A program made the translations under genes and the position numbers. Below, piece by piece: positions 1 through 9,822 of a stretch of 64,000 nt of DNA. The notes under the pieces were generated by a model, which did not search any database, had not been told where the DNA came from, and saw only the letters and a list, made by a program, of their open reading frames with translations. The stretch comes from Candidatus Albibeggiatoa sp. nov. NOAA (lineage in GTDB: Bacteria > Pseudomonadota > Gammaproteobacteria > Beggiatoales > Beggiatoaceae): NCBI GenBank assembly GCA_025800385.1, contig JAOXRS010000200.1, forward strand, positions 1-64,000. Reading direction: 5' to 3'. The stretch's first letter is position 1. The number at the start of each line of letters is the position of its first letter.

Positions 1-150
<150 letters not shown>

Positions 151-261
151 TAATCTTTCTACATAATTTCTTATAATTCAAAATTATAAAAATAAAGATA
201 TAAAAAATATTTTATTAATATTCGAGACAAAGAAAATCCTGAATTTATCGAAAGAGTTAAA

Positions 262-1692
262 GTGGTTGCAGAAGGTCAAACTATCTCAGCCATTGAATTT
301 TTAACAGGCGATATTTCGTTAATGATTGCCAGCTCAGACGGCTTGGTTGCTCAATGGTTTCCTGTCCGTGATGAAAAAGGCGATGAACATTTAACCAAAA
401 TTCGTGAATTTAACCAACATAAAGGTCAGCAAATTGTCACGATTGCCCCTGAAGAACGTCGTAAAGGCTTTTTGTTAGCCGATGCTTCGGGTCAAGTAGG
501 CGTTTATCATTCTACAGCGAACCGCCAAGTAATCGTTGATACTTTCACTAAGCCAGAAGAAATGCGTCATATTGCGGTTTCTCCGCGTGCTGATGTGATG
601 TTAATCGAACAGAAAAATGGCGATATTCAAGTTTGGGATATTCATAACGAACATCCTGAAATCTCATTGTCTGCGCTTTGGGGCAAAGTTTGGTACGAAA
701 GTCACGAACAACCTAAATATTTATGGCAATCCTCTTCTGCCAGTAATGACTTTGAACCTAAATTCAGCTTGATGCCTTTAGCGTTTGGTACGTTGAAAGC
801 GGCATTTTATGCGATGTTGGTGGCTGTACCGATTGCGATTTTCGGTGCAATTTACGCAGCCTATTTTATGTCTCCCGGTATGCGTAAAGTGGTCAAGCCA
901 ACCATTGAAATCATGGAAGCATTACCAACGGTTATTTTAGGTTTCTTAGCAGGTTTGTGGTTAGCACCTGTGATTGAAATGAATCTTCCGGGTGTGTTCA
1001 TGTTGCTGTTTATGCTGCCGATGGTGGTATTGGCTTCAGCATACGCATGGTGGAAATTCGTACCTAAATCCGTGAAATACAAAATCCCACCAGGTTGGGA
1101 AGCGGCTTTATTAATCCCGAGCATTTTATTTGCGGGCTGGTTAGCCTTTACATTGAGTTATCCCGTTGAAGTGTGGTTATTCGGTGGTGATATGCGCTTG
1201 TGGTTGAACTCTATCGGTATCGACTTTGACCAACGTAACGCTTTAGTTGTAGGTATTGCGATGGGCTTAGCGGTGATTCCGAGTATTTTCTCAATCACAG
1301 AAGATGCAGTATTCAGCGTACCAAAACATTTAACCACAGGTTCATTAGCCTTAGGCGCAACATTATGGCAAACCATGACCCGCGTAGTGATTTTAACTGC
1401 AAGTCCGGGGATTTTCTCTGCGGTGATGATTGGTATCGGTCGCGCGGTGGGTGAAACCATGATTGTACTGATGGCAACAGGTAACACGCCTGTGATGGAC
1501 TTCAGTATTTTCCAAGGCTTACGTACATTGTCAGCGAATATCGCGGTTGAAATGCCAGAATCAGAAGTCAACAGTACACACTATCGGGTCTTATTCTTAT
1601 CAGGCTTGGTGTTATTTGTGTTTACGTTCTTCTTCAATACGTTAGCGGAAATCGTTAGACATAGATTGCGCCGTAAATACAGCTCACTTTAA
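262..1692 (+). CDS. pstC: Phosphate ABC transporter permease PstC, 5'-incomplete
   Basis: Inner-membrane permease of the high-affinity phosphate importer, pairing with PstA and the PstB ATPase. Residues ~1-165 are a soluble, WD40-like periplasmic region (TGDISLMIASSDG, LVAQWFPV). About six membrane segments follow from ~175. The ABC-permease coupling loop is near residue 360 (GSLALGATLWQT), followed by AVGETMIVLMATGN. The long PstC form normally begins with a cytoplasmic tail and a first membrane helix, which are missing. The frame stays open upstream to 196 with bacterial-looking codons from ~226 (RDKENPEFIERVK), so the GTG at 262 is not the true start and the gene is cut by the foreign sequence on its left. 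No pstS is visible. Confidence 0.93.
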   Translation: MVAEGQTISAIEFLTGDISLMIASSDGLVAQWFPVRDEKGDEHLTKIREFNQHKGQQIVTIAPEERRKGFLLADASGQVGVYHSTANRQVIVDTFTKPEEMRHIAVSPRADVMLIEQKNGDIQVWDIHNEHPEISLSALWGKVWYESHEQPKYLWQSSSASNDFEPKFSLMPLAFGTLKAAFYAMLVAVPIAIFGAIYAAYFMSPGMRKVVKPTIEIMEALPTVILGFLAGLWLAPVIEMNLPGVFMLLFMLPMVVLASAYAWWKFVPKSVKYKIPPGWEAALLIPSILFAGWLAFTLSYPVEVWLFGGDMRLWLNSIGIDFDQRNALVVGIAMGLAVIPSIFSITEDAVFSVPKHLTTGSLALGATLWQTMTRVVILTASPGIFSAVMIGIGRAVGETMIVLMATGNTPVMDFSIFQGLRTLSANIAVEMPESEVNSTHYRVLFLSGLVLFVFTFFFNTLAEIVRHRLRRKYSSL

Positions 1693-1693
1693 T

Positions 1694-1838
1694 CAATGAA
1701 CAATTAACAATGAACAATTATCAGTGAAAGGCAACATGTTTATTAGCCTTGCGTTGTTCAGAATAATTTAATACAGAAACAGCGGATTAAGATGGATTCA
1801 TTGGTAATTGATAATTGTTAATTGATAATTGTTAACTG
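1694..1838. repeat. AT-rich palindromic repeat between pstC and pstA
   Basis: The left arm (1694-1723, CAATGAACAATTAACAATG...) and right arm (1802-1838, built from TAATTGATAATTG and TTAACTG words) are imperfect inverted repeats. About 19 of 23 central positions pair. They enclose ~80 bp of non-coding sequence. The same words recur at 4408-4509. It could fold in the pst mRNA and modulate the pstC/pstA ratio, or be a dispersed repeat; neither is shown. Confidence 0.6.
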
Positions 1839-1859
1839 AATATTCGGGATTTGATTTTT

Positions 1860-3512
1860 ATGAAAGATTGGTGGAAAAGTGGCGACCCGTGGATTTGGCT
1901 CACAGCCTCTTCGGTGTCGATAAGTATCATTGTTGTTGTTGGCTTACTCTCATTGATTGCGGTGCGCGGTTTAGGTCATTTCTGGCCAAGTGCTGTGATG
2001 CAAGCCAATTATGTCAACGAAGGCGAAACAACACGTTTAATTGGTGAAATCCGTAGTGAAGAAGAAATTCCCGCGTCTCGTGTCCGTGCTGCTGGCGAAA
2101 AAGACATTGAAGGCGAATGGGTTACACGCTATTTAGTCAAAACGGGTAACCGTGATTTATTAGGTTTGGACTTCCGTCCTGTATTAGCTGATAAATTACA
2201 AGACATCACCTACCCAGAGAACATTATGGTGGTTGAACGTCATGAATGGGGTAACTTCTACGGCTATTTGAAGTCGGTAAAAGAAAATGGTCAAGTGGTT
2301 GCTGAAGGTGATGAAGCCAAAGCGGTATTTATCGAGCGTTTAGAACGTTCTACAGACTTACACCATAAAATTGCCCATATCGAAAAAAATCAAATCGGTA
2401 AAATCAACTATGCTTTAGAGCGTTTGCGTTTATATGAGCGTCGTTTGGAATTGGATGGTCGCCAAGATGATCCACAAGAACAAGCTTATTTAGCGGAAAA
2501 ACGTTCTGAGCACAATATTCAGTATGAAGCCTTACGCAAAGAGCTGGCAGTTTTATACACAGACATTAAACGTGACAGTTTTACAGCGGAAGTCATGGAT
2601 GGCAAAGAAGTTGAAATTGCCTTTTCGAAAGTCGTTTATGCTTACTGGCCAAATGCCTTATCGTTAGGTGGCAAAGCGGGTCATTATGCTTGGAAAGCTT
2701 GGGAATTTGTATCTGACGAACCACGCGAAGCGAACACAGAAGGCGGTATTTTCCCTGCAATTTTCGGTACTGTGATGATGGTATTTATTATGTCAATCAT
2801 CGTGACTCCATTCGGCGTAGTGGCAGCAGTGTATTTACGTGAATATGCCAAACAAGGTGTTGTGACGCGTACGATCCGAATTGCAGTAAACAACTTAGCG
2901 GGTGTACCTTCCATTGTATACGGTGTATTCGGTTTAGGTTTCTTCGTCTATTTAGTCGGTGGCTCTATCGATCATGTATTCTTCCCAGAAGCATTACCAG
3001 CGCCGACATTCGGTACAGGCGGTATTATTTGGGCATCGTTGACTTTAGCGATTTTAACCGTACCCGTGGTCATTGTTTCCACCGAAGAAGGTTTAAGCCG
3101 TATCCCACTGTCTATCCGTGAAGGTAGTTTGGCACTAGGCGCAACCAAAGCGGAAACCTTATGGCGCACCATTTTACCGATGGCAAGTCCTGCAATGATG
3201 ACAGGCTTAATTCTAGCAATTGCCCGTGCGGCGGGAGAAGTTGCACCGTTAATGTTAGTAGGTGTGGTAAAATTAGCCCCTTCTCTAGTCGTAGATGCCA
3301 ATTATCCATTTATGCATTTAGATAGAAAATTTATGCACTTAGGTTTTCATATCTACGATGTTGGTTTCCAAAGCCCTAACGTAGAAGCTGCTAGACCTTT
3401 AGTCTATGCCACTGCGTTCTTGTTAGTTGCAGTTATTATCTTGCTCAATATTTCAGCAATCTGGATTCGTAACCGTTTACGTGAGCAATATAAATCCTTA
3501 GAAACAGTGTAG
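1860..3512 (+). CDS. pstA: Phosphate ABC transporter permease PstA
   Basis: Second membrane subunit of the phosphate importer. It is 550 aa, the long PstA form, with one N-terminal membrane helix (~15-37), a large periplasmic insert (~40-290) containing an Arg/Glu-rich coiled-coil-like part (~170-220), then five C-terminal helices. The coupling loop reads EGSLALGATKAETLWRTILP, followed by IARAAGEVAPLMLVGVV. ATG 1860 (MKDWWKSGDP) is preferred over an in-frame TTG at 1851, because the purine-rich CGGGA upstream sits ~11 bases from the ATG and almost touches the TTG. It follows pstC after a 167-bp repeat-bearing spacer and is followed by pstB. Confidence 0.93.
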   Translation: MKDWWKSGDPWIWLTASSVSISIIVVVGLLSLIAVRGLGHFWPSAVMQANYVNEGETTRLIGEIRSEEEIPASRVRAAGEKDIEGEWVTRYLVKTGNRDLLGLDFRPVLADKLQDITYPENIMVVERHEWGNFYGYLKSVKENGQVVAEGDEAKAVFIERLERSTDLHHKIAHIEKNQIGKINYALERLRLYERRLELDGRQDDPQEQAYLAEKRSEHNIQYEALRKELAVLYTDIKRDSFTAEVMDGKEVEIAFSKVVYAYWPNALSLGGKAGHYAWKAWEFVSDEPREANTEGGIFPAIFGTVMMVFIMSIIVTPFGVVAAVYLREYAKQGVVTRTIRIAVNNLAGVPSIVYGVFGLGFFVYLVGGSIDHVFFPEALPAPTFGTGGIIWASLTLAILTVPVVIVSTEEGLSRIPLSIREGSLALGATKAETLWRTILPMASPAMMTGLILAIARAAGEVAPLMLVGVVKLAPSLVVDANYPFMHLDRKFMHLGFHIYDVGFQSPNVEAARPLVYATAFLLVAVIILLNISAIWIRNRLREQYKSLETV

Positions 3513-3563
3513 CTGCTAACGCGATAATTGCCGAGACGAACTTGAAATTTTTAGGATGATATT

Positions 3564-4406
3564 ATGAGTCAAAACAATACGCTAACTCGTGGTGTAGACA
3601 TTGCTTCTATAGGACGTGGCGAACCTTCGCTTGATTTAGAAAACGAAAATATTTGTGTCGAAGTCAAAGATTTAAACCTTTACTACGGTGGTGGTGATAA
3701 GCACGCATTAAAAGGCATCAACATGCGGATTCCTGAAAAGCGTGTAACTGCTTACATTGGCCCCAGTGGTTGTGGTAAATCGACTTTATTACGCTGCTTC
3801 AACCGTATGAATGACTTGGTTGATGGGGTGAAAATTAATGGTGAAATTTTACTTGATGGCGAAGATATTCACGCACCTTCATTAAACGTTGCAGACTTAC
3901 GTCGCCGTGTTGGTATGGTATTCCAAAAACCTAACCCATTCCCGAAATCAATCTATGAAAACGTGGCTTATGGTTTACGCTTACAAGGCATTAATGACCG
4001 TCGTGTATTAGATGAAGTGGTTGAAACCTCTTTGAAAGGCGCAGCGTTATGGGACGAAGTGAAAGACCGTTTACATGATAATGCGTTGGGTATGTCTGGT
4101 GGTCAGCAACAACGTTTAGTGATTGCGCGTGCGATTGCGATTGAGCCAGAAATCTTATTATTAGACGAACCTGCTTCTGCATTAGATCCGATTTCGACTT
4201 TAAAAATTGAAGAGTTGATTCACGAGTTGAAAGACGATTACACCATTGTGATTGTCACCCATAATATGCAACAAGCGGCGCGTGTCTCTGACTATACTGC
4301 CTTTATGTACTTAGGTGAGTTGATTGAATTTGGTGATACAAGCACCATCTTCACTAATCCACGTGAAAAACAAACCGAAGACTATATTACAGGACGTTAC
4401 GGCTAA
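3564..4406 (+). CDS. pstB: Phosphate ABC transporter ATPase PstB
   Basis: Cytoplasmic ATPase that drives PstCA. Motifs in order are Walker [10 protein letters not shown] (~67-75), Q-loop VFQKPNPFP, signature MSGGQQQR and Walker [14 protein letters not shown], then the switch histidine in [17 protein letters not shown] and the closing [10 protein letters not shown] are typical of PstB. The length of 280 aa is slightly longer than usual because of a ~30-residue N-terminal tail. It lies 51 bp after pstA. GGATGAT just before the ATG is a plausible ribosome site. MSGGQ replaces the more common LSGGQ. Confidence 0.97.
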   Translation: MSQNNTLTRGVDIASIGRGEPSLDLENENICVEVKDLNLYYGGGDKHALKGINMRIPEKRVTAYIGPSGCGKSTLLRCFNRMNDLVDGVKINGEILLDGEDIHAPSLNVADLRRRVGMVFQKPNPFPKSIYENVAYGLRLQGINDRRVLDEVVETSLKGAALWDEVKDRLHDNALGMSGGQQQRLVIARAIAIEPEILLLDEPASALDPISTLKIEELIHELKDDYTIVIVTHNMQQAARVSDYTAFMYLGELIEFGDTSTIFTNPREKQTEDYITGRYG

Positions 4407-4407
4407 T

Positions 4408-4509
4408 CAATTAACAGTTGTCAATTATCAATTAACAGATAATGAGCAACTTTAATATTCTGCAATTCATCTGTTTTTTGATAATTGTTCATTGGTAATT
4501 GTTAATTGT
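4408..4509. repeat. AT-rich palindromic repeat between pstB and phoU
   Basis: Two 19-nt arms, 4422-4440 and 4469-4487, pair at 17 of 19 positions (CAATTATCAA and ACAGAT against ATCTGT and TTGATAATTG). They are flanked by outer TTAACAG / GGTAATTGTTAATTG words. It belongs to the same word family as the repeat at 1694-1838. It ends a few bases before the phoU ribosome site, so a folded transcript could affect phoU translation; this is inference. Confidence 0.65.
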
Positions 4510-4524
4510 CTTAAGGAGGAAAGT

Positions 4525-5238
4525 ATGTCAGATGTAAGAGATGTAACGCAGCATATTTCGCAACGCTTTAATGCAGAATTACGCCACTTGCATAACCAAG
4601 TATTAGGTATGGGCGGCTTAGTCGAAGAACAGTTAGCCAATGCGATTACTGCGTTAACTGAAGGTGACGAACAGCTTGCAAAGAAAGTCTACAACAACGA
4701 CTACACGATTAATGCCTTAGAAGTTTCGATTGATGAAGAATGTACCCAAGTGATTGTGCGTCGTCAGCCTGCTGCTAGTGATTTACGTTTGATTATGGCC
4801 GTGATTAAAACCATCAACGATTTAGAACGTATCGGTGATGAAGCAGAAAACATTGCACGGATGTCGATCAAGATTACAGGTTTAACTCAGAAACATTATG
4901 TGAGTTTTATCCATTTAAGTGAGCGTGTGCGTGAAGTGTTGCACGGTGCATTAGATGCGTTTGCCCGTTCTGATACAGATGAAGCGGTGGACGTGATTCG
5001 CTCTACTTTCAAAATTGATGATGAATATGAAAGTCTTGCACGTCAATTAATGACTTATATGATGGAAGACCAACGCATGATTCCTGTTATTTTAAATTTA
5101 TTGGGTTCAGCGCGTGCTTTAGAACGAATTGCTGCGCATACACGTAACGTTTGTGAAAACATCATTTACTTTGCAAAAGGTACGGATGTACGTCATATCA
5201 GTTTAGAGCAGTTAGAAGAGCAAACCCGCGAACACTAA
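4525..5238 (+). CDS. phoU: Phosphate signalling protein PhoU
   Basis: Cytoplasmic negative regulator linking Pst transport activity to the PhoR/PhoB system. It is 237 aa and built as two PhoU helical repeats; each carries the acidic/Arg metal-binding signature, seen here as DLRLIMAVIKTINDLERIGDEAENIA and, in the second half, LGSARALERIAAHTRNVCENI. ATG 4525 was chosen over an in-frame TTG at 4492, since AAGGAGG sits six bases before it and the family starts near here. It is last in pstC-pstA-pstB-phoU. No phoB/phoR is present in the window. Confidence 0.96.
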   Translation: MSDVRDVTQHISQRFNAELRHLHNQVLGMGGLVEEQLANAITALTEGDEQLAKKVYNNDYTINALEVSIDEECTQVIVRRQPAASDLRLIMAVIKTINDLERIGDEAENIARMSIKITGLTQKHYVSFIHLSERVREVLHGALDAFARSDTDEAVDVIRSTFKIDDEYESLARQLMTYMMEDQRMIPVILNLLGSARALERIAAHTRNVCENIIYFAKGTDVRHISLEQLEEQTREH

Positions 5239-5250
5239 TTTTGCTTTTAC

Positions 5251-5281
5251 CTCGTTCCTAAGCCCGCTTTTTGGGAACGAG
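5251..5281. terminator. REP-like hairpin between convergent phoU and hypF
   Basis: An 11-bp stem with one G-T pair, CTCGTTCCTAA (5251-5261) and TTGGGAACGAG (5271-5281), has a 9-nt loop. It lies between two convergent genes and could end both transcripts, although no long T-run follows. The CTCGTTCC core recurs in hairpins at 33844 and 43089, suggesting a dispersed palindrome family. Confidence 0.6.
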
Positions 5282-5308
5282 ATACATTCATTGTATAAAC
5301 TAGAAATC

Positions 5309-7552
5309 TTACGCCTCCATTATTTGCCCAAAACTAATACTGGCATCATTACACGGTAATTTTTGCGGGAAACACACCTCAATTCCTTGTTGTTCTAATA
5401 AACTCATTACTTTCTCAGTTAAATAACGATTTTGAAATACGCCGCCGCATAAGCCGACTTGTTCAATTCGCCGCTCAGCACTGACACGATGAATTTGCGA
5501 TAACAACCCATGCGCCAAACTATTATGAAAACAGGTTGCTTTACGGGCGATAGAAATGTGCTCATCTAATAAATAATTTAACAGCGGTGACCAATCCATT
5601 TCCCATAAACCCTGCTTATTGTGTTTAACGGGTAAGGCGATGAACTCTTCATCATCTTCGCACAGTGCTTCTAACCACATACCTGCTTGTCCTTCAAAAC
5701 TGGCAGCTTCCATTAAACCAATCAAAGCCACAACAGCATCAAATAAACGTCCTATTGCTGTAGTTTGCAAACAATTGATATTTTTTTCCCATGCTTGGCG
5801 CAAAAAAGCCAATTCTGTTTTACTTGCGAACAAATTCACCATTTTGAATAAATGTTCATCATCTAAGCCTAATGCGAATCCCAATCCCAATGCACTGCGC
5901 CAAATTTCACGCACCACTTTATCACCGCCAATCAATGGAAATGGTCGCAAATGACCCACCCGCTGCCAGTTGCCTGTTTCTCCGTATAATGTTTCACCGC
6001 CCCAAAGCTCTTGATTTTCACCAATGCCCACACCATCCCACGCAAAGATTAGCCAACGTTTTTTACCATAAAACTCACCTGTTAAAGCGGAAGCATGAGC
6101 ATGATGATGCAATACAGTTTTTATAGGCAAGCCTATTTCTCGTGCCCAACGGCTACTTGCATAATCAGGGTGAGAATCACAAATAATTTTTTTAGCTTTG
6201 ACACTATACAATTTTTGCAAGTCATCAACTGTTTGCTGAAACACATCCAAACTGCGCGGCGTGGCTAAATCCCCAATATGCGGTGACATCACAACCCGAT
6301 CATCCCAAGCCAATGCAATAGTATTTTTCAAATGTGCACCGACTGCTAATGTTGGCTGTGACATAGTGAATGGCAATTCGAATTCAAAAGGGGTTAAACC
6401 ACGACCTAAGCGAATGGGACGACATTGGTTGGCAATGGTTTTAAACACAGAATCATCAGCGGGTCGAACAATCGGGCGGTTATGATGTAAATAAGCTTGG
6501 GCAACGTGCTGTAAGCGGGTTTCAACTTCTTGGTTATCGGTTAAAACAGGTTCACCACTGATATTAGCTGAGGTCGCGACTAATGGCTTTTGGAAGTCAT
6601 TAAGTAATAAATGATGCAATGGACTGTATGGCAACATCACACCTAGTTCATTGAGATGTGGTGCGATGAGAGAAGACAAATTATAGCTACCCGCTTTTGT
6701 GGCTAAAATAATCGGACGGGCTGGGCTGCTGAGTTTTTTCAATTCTTCAGGGGTTAAATTAACCTGCTGTGTTAAATCATAATCTGCTGGAAACATTACC
6801 GCTAAAGGTTTATCAGGTCGTGGCTTTTGCTGACGTAAGTGTTTAACGGCTTTATCTTGAGTCGCATCACAAATCAAATGATAACCACCAATGCCTTTAA
6901 CAGCGATCACATAACCTGCTGCTAATGCTTGTTGTATTTCACTTAAAGCTAATTCAGTATTATCAATGAGTTTATCAGCTTGTTTGAATTGCAATTGAGG
7001 GCCACAAACAGGACAGGCTAAAGGTTGTGCATGAAAACGACGATCTAAAGGGTTGGTGTATTCAGATTGGCATTGAGGACAAAACTCGAAAGCGGCCATG
7101 CTGGTATTGGGACGATCATAAGGTAATGTATGAATAATCGTATAACGAGGCCCGCACTGGGTGCAGTTGATAAATGGGTAACGATAACGGTGGTTGTGAG
7201 GATCATTTAATTCTTGTAAACAATCATGACAAGTAAAATAATCAGGTGGTACATGGATTTGTTTATCTTGACTTTCTTCGCTTGCCAAAATATCAAAACT
7301 GTCAAAATCACCTATATCAACGGCGGTACGAACCAGTACTTTTGGGTTGGCAATTTGAGGGATTTGTTTTAATAAATTGTGGTCGAATAAATCTAAATTT
7401 TCGATTGTGCCTTGCACATGAACCTCAACTTGTCCCGCAATATTTTTTACCCAGCCAATTAGTTGATATTGTGTAGCCAAACGATAAATATAAGGACGAA
7501 ACCCAACGCCTTGTACTTGACCTTTGATACGATAATGGAATGCTTGAGTCAT
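5309..7552 (-). CDS. hypF: Carbamoyltransferase HypF, [NiFe] hydrogenase maturation
   Basis: Makes the thiocarbamate on HypE that becomes the CN ligands of [NiFe] hydrogenase. Domains in order: acylphosphatase (~1-90, RIKGQVQGVGFRP), a double zinc finger with CxxC pairs (CHDC, CTQC, CPQC, CPVC), a YrdC/Sua5-like domain (~190-380, KGIGGYHLICDA, SANISGEP), and a Kae1-like domain with HHHAHA and GLCGGVFQNRYL. The 747-aa length is normal. ATG at 7552 (MTQAFHYRIKG) matches the family start; a TTG 39 bases upstream is less likely. No other hyp or hydrogenase genes are in the window, so its partners must lie elsewhere. Confidence 0.96.
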   Translation of the reverse strand: MTQAFHYRIKGQVQGVGFRPYIYRLATQYQLIGWVKNIAGQVEVHVQGTIENLDLFDHNLLKQIPQIANPKVLVRTAVDIGDFDSFDILASEESQDKQIHVPPDYFTCHDCLQELNDPHNHRYRYPFINCTQCGPRYTIIHTLPYDRPNTSMAAFEFCPQCQSEYTNPLDRRFHAQPLACPVCGPQLQFKQADKLIDNTELALSEIQQALAAGYVIAVKGIGGYHLICDATQDKAVKHLRQQKPRPDKPLAVMFPADYDLTQQVNLTPEELKKLSSPARPIILATKAGSYNLSSLIAPHLNELGVMLPYSPLHHLLLNDFQKPLVATSANISGEPVLTDNQEVETRLQHVAQAYLHHNRPIVRPADDSVFKTIANQCRPIRLGRGLTPFEFELPFTMSQPTLAVGAHLKNTIALAWDDRVVMSPHIGDLATPRSLDVFQQTVDDLQKLYSVKAKKIICDSHPDYASSRWAREIGLPIKTVLHHHAHASALTGEFYGKKRWLIFAWDGVGIGENQELWGGETLYGETGNWQRVGHLRPFPLIGGDKVVREIWRSALGLGFALGLDDEHLFKMVNLFASKTELAFLRQAWEKNINCLQTTAIGRLFDAVVALIGLMEAASFEGQAGMWLEALCEDDEEFIALPVKHNKQGLWEMDWSPLLNYLLDEHISIARKATCFHNSLAHGLLSQIHRVSAERRIEQVGLCGGVFQNRYLTEKVMSLLEQQGIEVCFPQKLPCNDASISFGQIMEA

Positions 7553-7818
7553 GGAACTGGCTCTTAAATAGTTATTTTTATCATCTGACAATCAAGCCAT
7601 TACCACGCCAATTACATGCTGATGTCAGTTCGCAGCCATCGACAATGGCATATTTATAAAAATAGTACCATGTAATCTATTTTCCAATTACAAATTATAT
7701 AAGGGTTATAAAATAGGCGACTTAAATATGAAATGTTGTTAAGAAAAGAGGGAAGGATATGCAATGTTTAACAGCTGATATGGGTTTATTTCATACCAGC
7801 TATCTAAAAATAATCTAA

Positions 7819-8283
7819 TTAATTCCAGCAATCTTCTGTATTTGCAGATGAGACATATTCAACACCTTTTGTACCACGAGAGTCCAGCAAGAATGCATTA
7901 CATAGTCCTATACTTTCTTCATCTGTTTTCTGTATACCCGTTGGTGTTGCTCTGACTTGAAAATAAGTGGCATTGGCTCTCTTAAAATCTAATTTGTAGT
8001 AGCCATCTTTTGAACGATAAAAGCCATCTACCAGTTCAAAGCCTTCACGTTTGGCACGTAATGTATTAAAAGGTTCTGTGCCGTTGCCTGTTGCATATGT
8101 ATTATTATCAGCAAAATAGGTTTCTTGTAATTGTGCAATAGTGATTAAAGCTGTTTTTGCGTCAGCTCGACGTGATTTTGCCAAATAGCGATTATAGTTA
8201 GGGACGGCAATCGCGACAATGATCGCTATAATTGCAACAGCAATCATCAGTTCAATCAGCGTAAAGCCTTTTGATTTCTTCAT
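7819..8283 (-). CDS. pilE: Type IV pilin, PilE family
   Basis: Structural pilin of a type IV pilus. It starts with a short basic leader and the prepilin peptidase site KKSKG|FTLIEL, with Glu5 of the mature protein, followed by the hydrophobic helix MIAVAIIAIIVAIAVPNYNRYLAK. The globular part (154 aa total) has two C-terminal cysteines (GLCNAF and DCWN) that could form the D-region disulfide. GGAG lies about nine bases before the ATG. It stands alone, with no minor pilins or assembly genes next to it, so whether it is the major pilin or a PilE-like minor one cannot be told from sequence. Confidence 0.9.
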   Translation of the reverse strand: MKKSKGFTLIELMIAVAIIAIIVAIAVPNYNRYLAKSRRADAKTALITIAQLQETYFADNNTYATGNGTEPFNTLRAKREGFELVDGFYRSKDGYYKLDFKRANATYFQVRATPTGIQKTDEESIGLCNAFLLDSRGTKGVEYVSSANTEDCWN

Positions 8284-8320
8284 AGTGGTAAACTCCAGAT
8301 AAAGCCTAAAAGGTTTTTGT

Positions 8321-8347
8321 ATTATATAAAATTTTGGATGACTGCAA
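8321..8347 (-). promoter_or_regulatory. Candidate promoter for the pilin gene
   Basis: On the minus strand TTGCAG (8342-8347) and TATAAT (8321-8326) are 15 bp apart, ~40 bp upstream of the pilin start. The -10 is perfect but the spacing is short. No convincing sigma-54 -24/-12 pair was found. Confidence 0.35.
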
Positions 8348-8418
8348 TAGAATAGTTAGGATTTGATGATTAGGAAGCAGGTTGCGATATTGGGTATATT
8401 TGCAAAGTTGGGAGGCAC

Positions 8419-8453
8419 AAAAAAAGTGTAGAGCTAAATAACAACTCTACACT
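8419..8453 (-). terminator. Rho-independent terminator of metY
   Basis: Minus-strand hairpin with a perfect 9-bp stem (AGTGTAGAG / CTCTACACT, 8425-8433 with 8445-8453), an 11-nt loop and a following T-run (8419-8424). It lies ~95 bp beyond the metY stop. Confidence 0.85.
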
Positions 8454-8547
8454 ATCTCGGTAAATGAGGATTGGCTATATGTTTTTAAGTCTAACCCAGA
8501 ACCCGCATGAACTCAAGCCTAATCGCACATTTAATGGTATTTTTTAT

Positions 8548-9822
8548 TTATTTTGCTGCATTCAATGCTTGTTCAATGTCAGCTAAGATGTCATCAATAT
8601 GCTCTAAACCGATAGATAAGCGAATCATATCCTCGGATACACCTGCTTTTTGTAGTTCTTCTGGTGATAATTGACGGTGGGTTGTGGTAGCTGGGTGGCA
8701 AGCCAATGAACGCGCATCACCGATATTGACTAAGCGAATTAACAATTGTAATGCATCAATGAATTTTGCACCTGCATCACGTCCGCCTTTAATACCAAAG
8801 CTTAAAATACTGGAAGCTCGACCGCCCATATATTTGTCTACTAATGGTTTGCTTGGATTATCGTCTAAGCCTGCATATTGTACCCAAGATACTTGTGGAT
8901 GATCTCTTAAGTATTCGGCTACTGCTAAAGCATTGTCACAATGTCTGTCCATTCGTACTGGCAATGTTTCGATACCTTGTAATAATAAGAAGGCATTAAA
9001 TGGAGACATCGCAGAACCCATATTACGTAAAGGTACAACACGTGACCGAGCAATAAAAGCAGCAGCACCAAATTGTTCAGTATATGAAACACCGTGATAA
9101 GACACATCAGGTTCAATCAAACGACCAAATCTATCAGGATGTTCAGCCCAAGGGAATTTACCTGAATCAACAATCATGCCGCCAATACTATTACCATGTC
9201 CACCCATATATTTAGTTAAGGCGTGAACAACAATATCTGCGCCAAAATCAAACGGTTTGCATAAATAAGGAGAAGGTACAGTGTTGTCTACAATTAACGG
9301 TAAACCATGTGCGTGTGCTAATTCAGCTAAGGCTTCAATGTCAACCACGTTACCTAATGGATTACCAATTGATTCGCAGAAAATAGCTTTTGTATTGTTA
9401 TCGATTAATTTAGCAAAGCTATCAATATCTTGATAATCAGCAAAGCGTACATCAATGCCATATTGTGGGAATGTATGAGCAAACAGGTTGTATGTACCAC
9501 CGTATAACGTGCTGGATGTTACAATATTTTCGCCAGCAGTCGCAATTGTCATAATCGCATAAGTGACTGCAGACATACCTGAGGCTAAAGCTAGGCCAGC
9601 AATACCATTTTCCATTGCAGCAACCCGTTTTTCCAATACATCATTGGTCGGATTCATAATGCGCGTATAAATATTGCCTTGCACTTTTAGATCAAATAAA
9701 TCAGCACCATGCTGCGTATCATCAAACGCATAAGACGTTGTTTGGTAAATAGGCACCGCAACCGCTTTTGTTGTTGGGTCGGGTGTGTATCCTCCATGAA
9801 TGGCGAGCGTTTCTAACTTCAT
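8548..9822 (-). CDS. metY: O-acetylhomoserine sulfhydrylase, PLP-dependent
   Basis: Cys/Met metabolism PLP enzyme that makes homocysteine from O-acetylhomoserine and sulfide, i.e. direct sulfhydrylation. Family marks: KLETLAIHGGYTPDP at the start, PIYQTTSYAF, YTRIMNPTNDVLEKR, SGMSAVTYA, VDNTVPSPYLCKP, and the PLP lysine in VVHALTKYMGGHGNSIGG. Length (424 aa) and the long RFGRLIEPDVSYHG insert fit the O-acetylhomoserine branch rather than MetB/MetC. AAGGAT lies about seven bases before the ATG. It is monocistronic, with its own terminator. It would consume sulfide from the assimilation genes at 31.9-36.8 kb. Confidence 0.93.
   Translation of the reverse strand: MKLETLAIHGGYTPDPTTKAVAVPIYQTTSYAFDDTQHGADLFDLKVQGNIYTRIMNPTNDVLEKRVAAMENGIAGLALASGMSAVTYAIMTIATAGENIVTSSTLYGGTYNLFAHTFPQYGIDVRFADYQDIDSFAKLIDNNTKAIFCESIGNPLGNVVDIEALAELAHAHGLPLIVDNTVPSPYLCKPFDFGADIVVHALTKYMGGHGNSIGGMIVDSGKFPWAEHPDRFGRLIEPDVSYHGVSYTEQFGAAAFIARSRVVPLRNMGSAMSPFNAFLLLQGIETLPVRMDRHCDNALAVAEYLRDHPQVSWVQYAGLDDNPSKPLVDKYMGGRASSILSFGIKGGRDAGAKFIDALQLLIRLVNIGDARSLACHPATTTHRQLSPEELQKAGVSEDMIRLSIGLEHIDDILADIEQALNAAK

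Noticed and set aside
861..1571. Minus-strand frames inside pstC
   Set aside because: Antisense shadows of a conserved permease with no ribosome site or family motif.
8384..8410. Sigma-54 promoter for the pilin
   Set aside because: The best match lacks the GG at -24.
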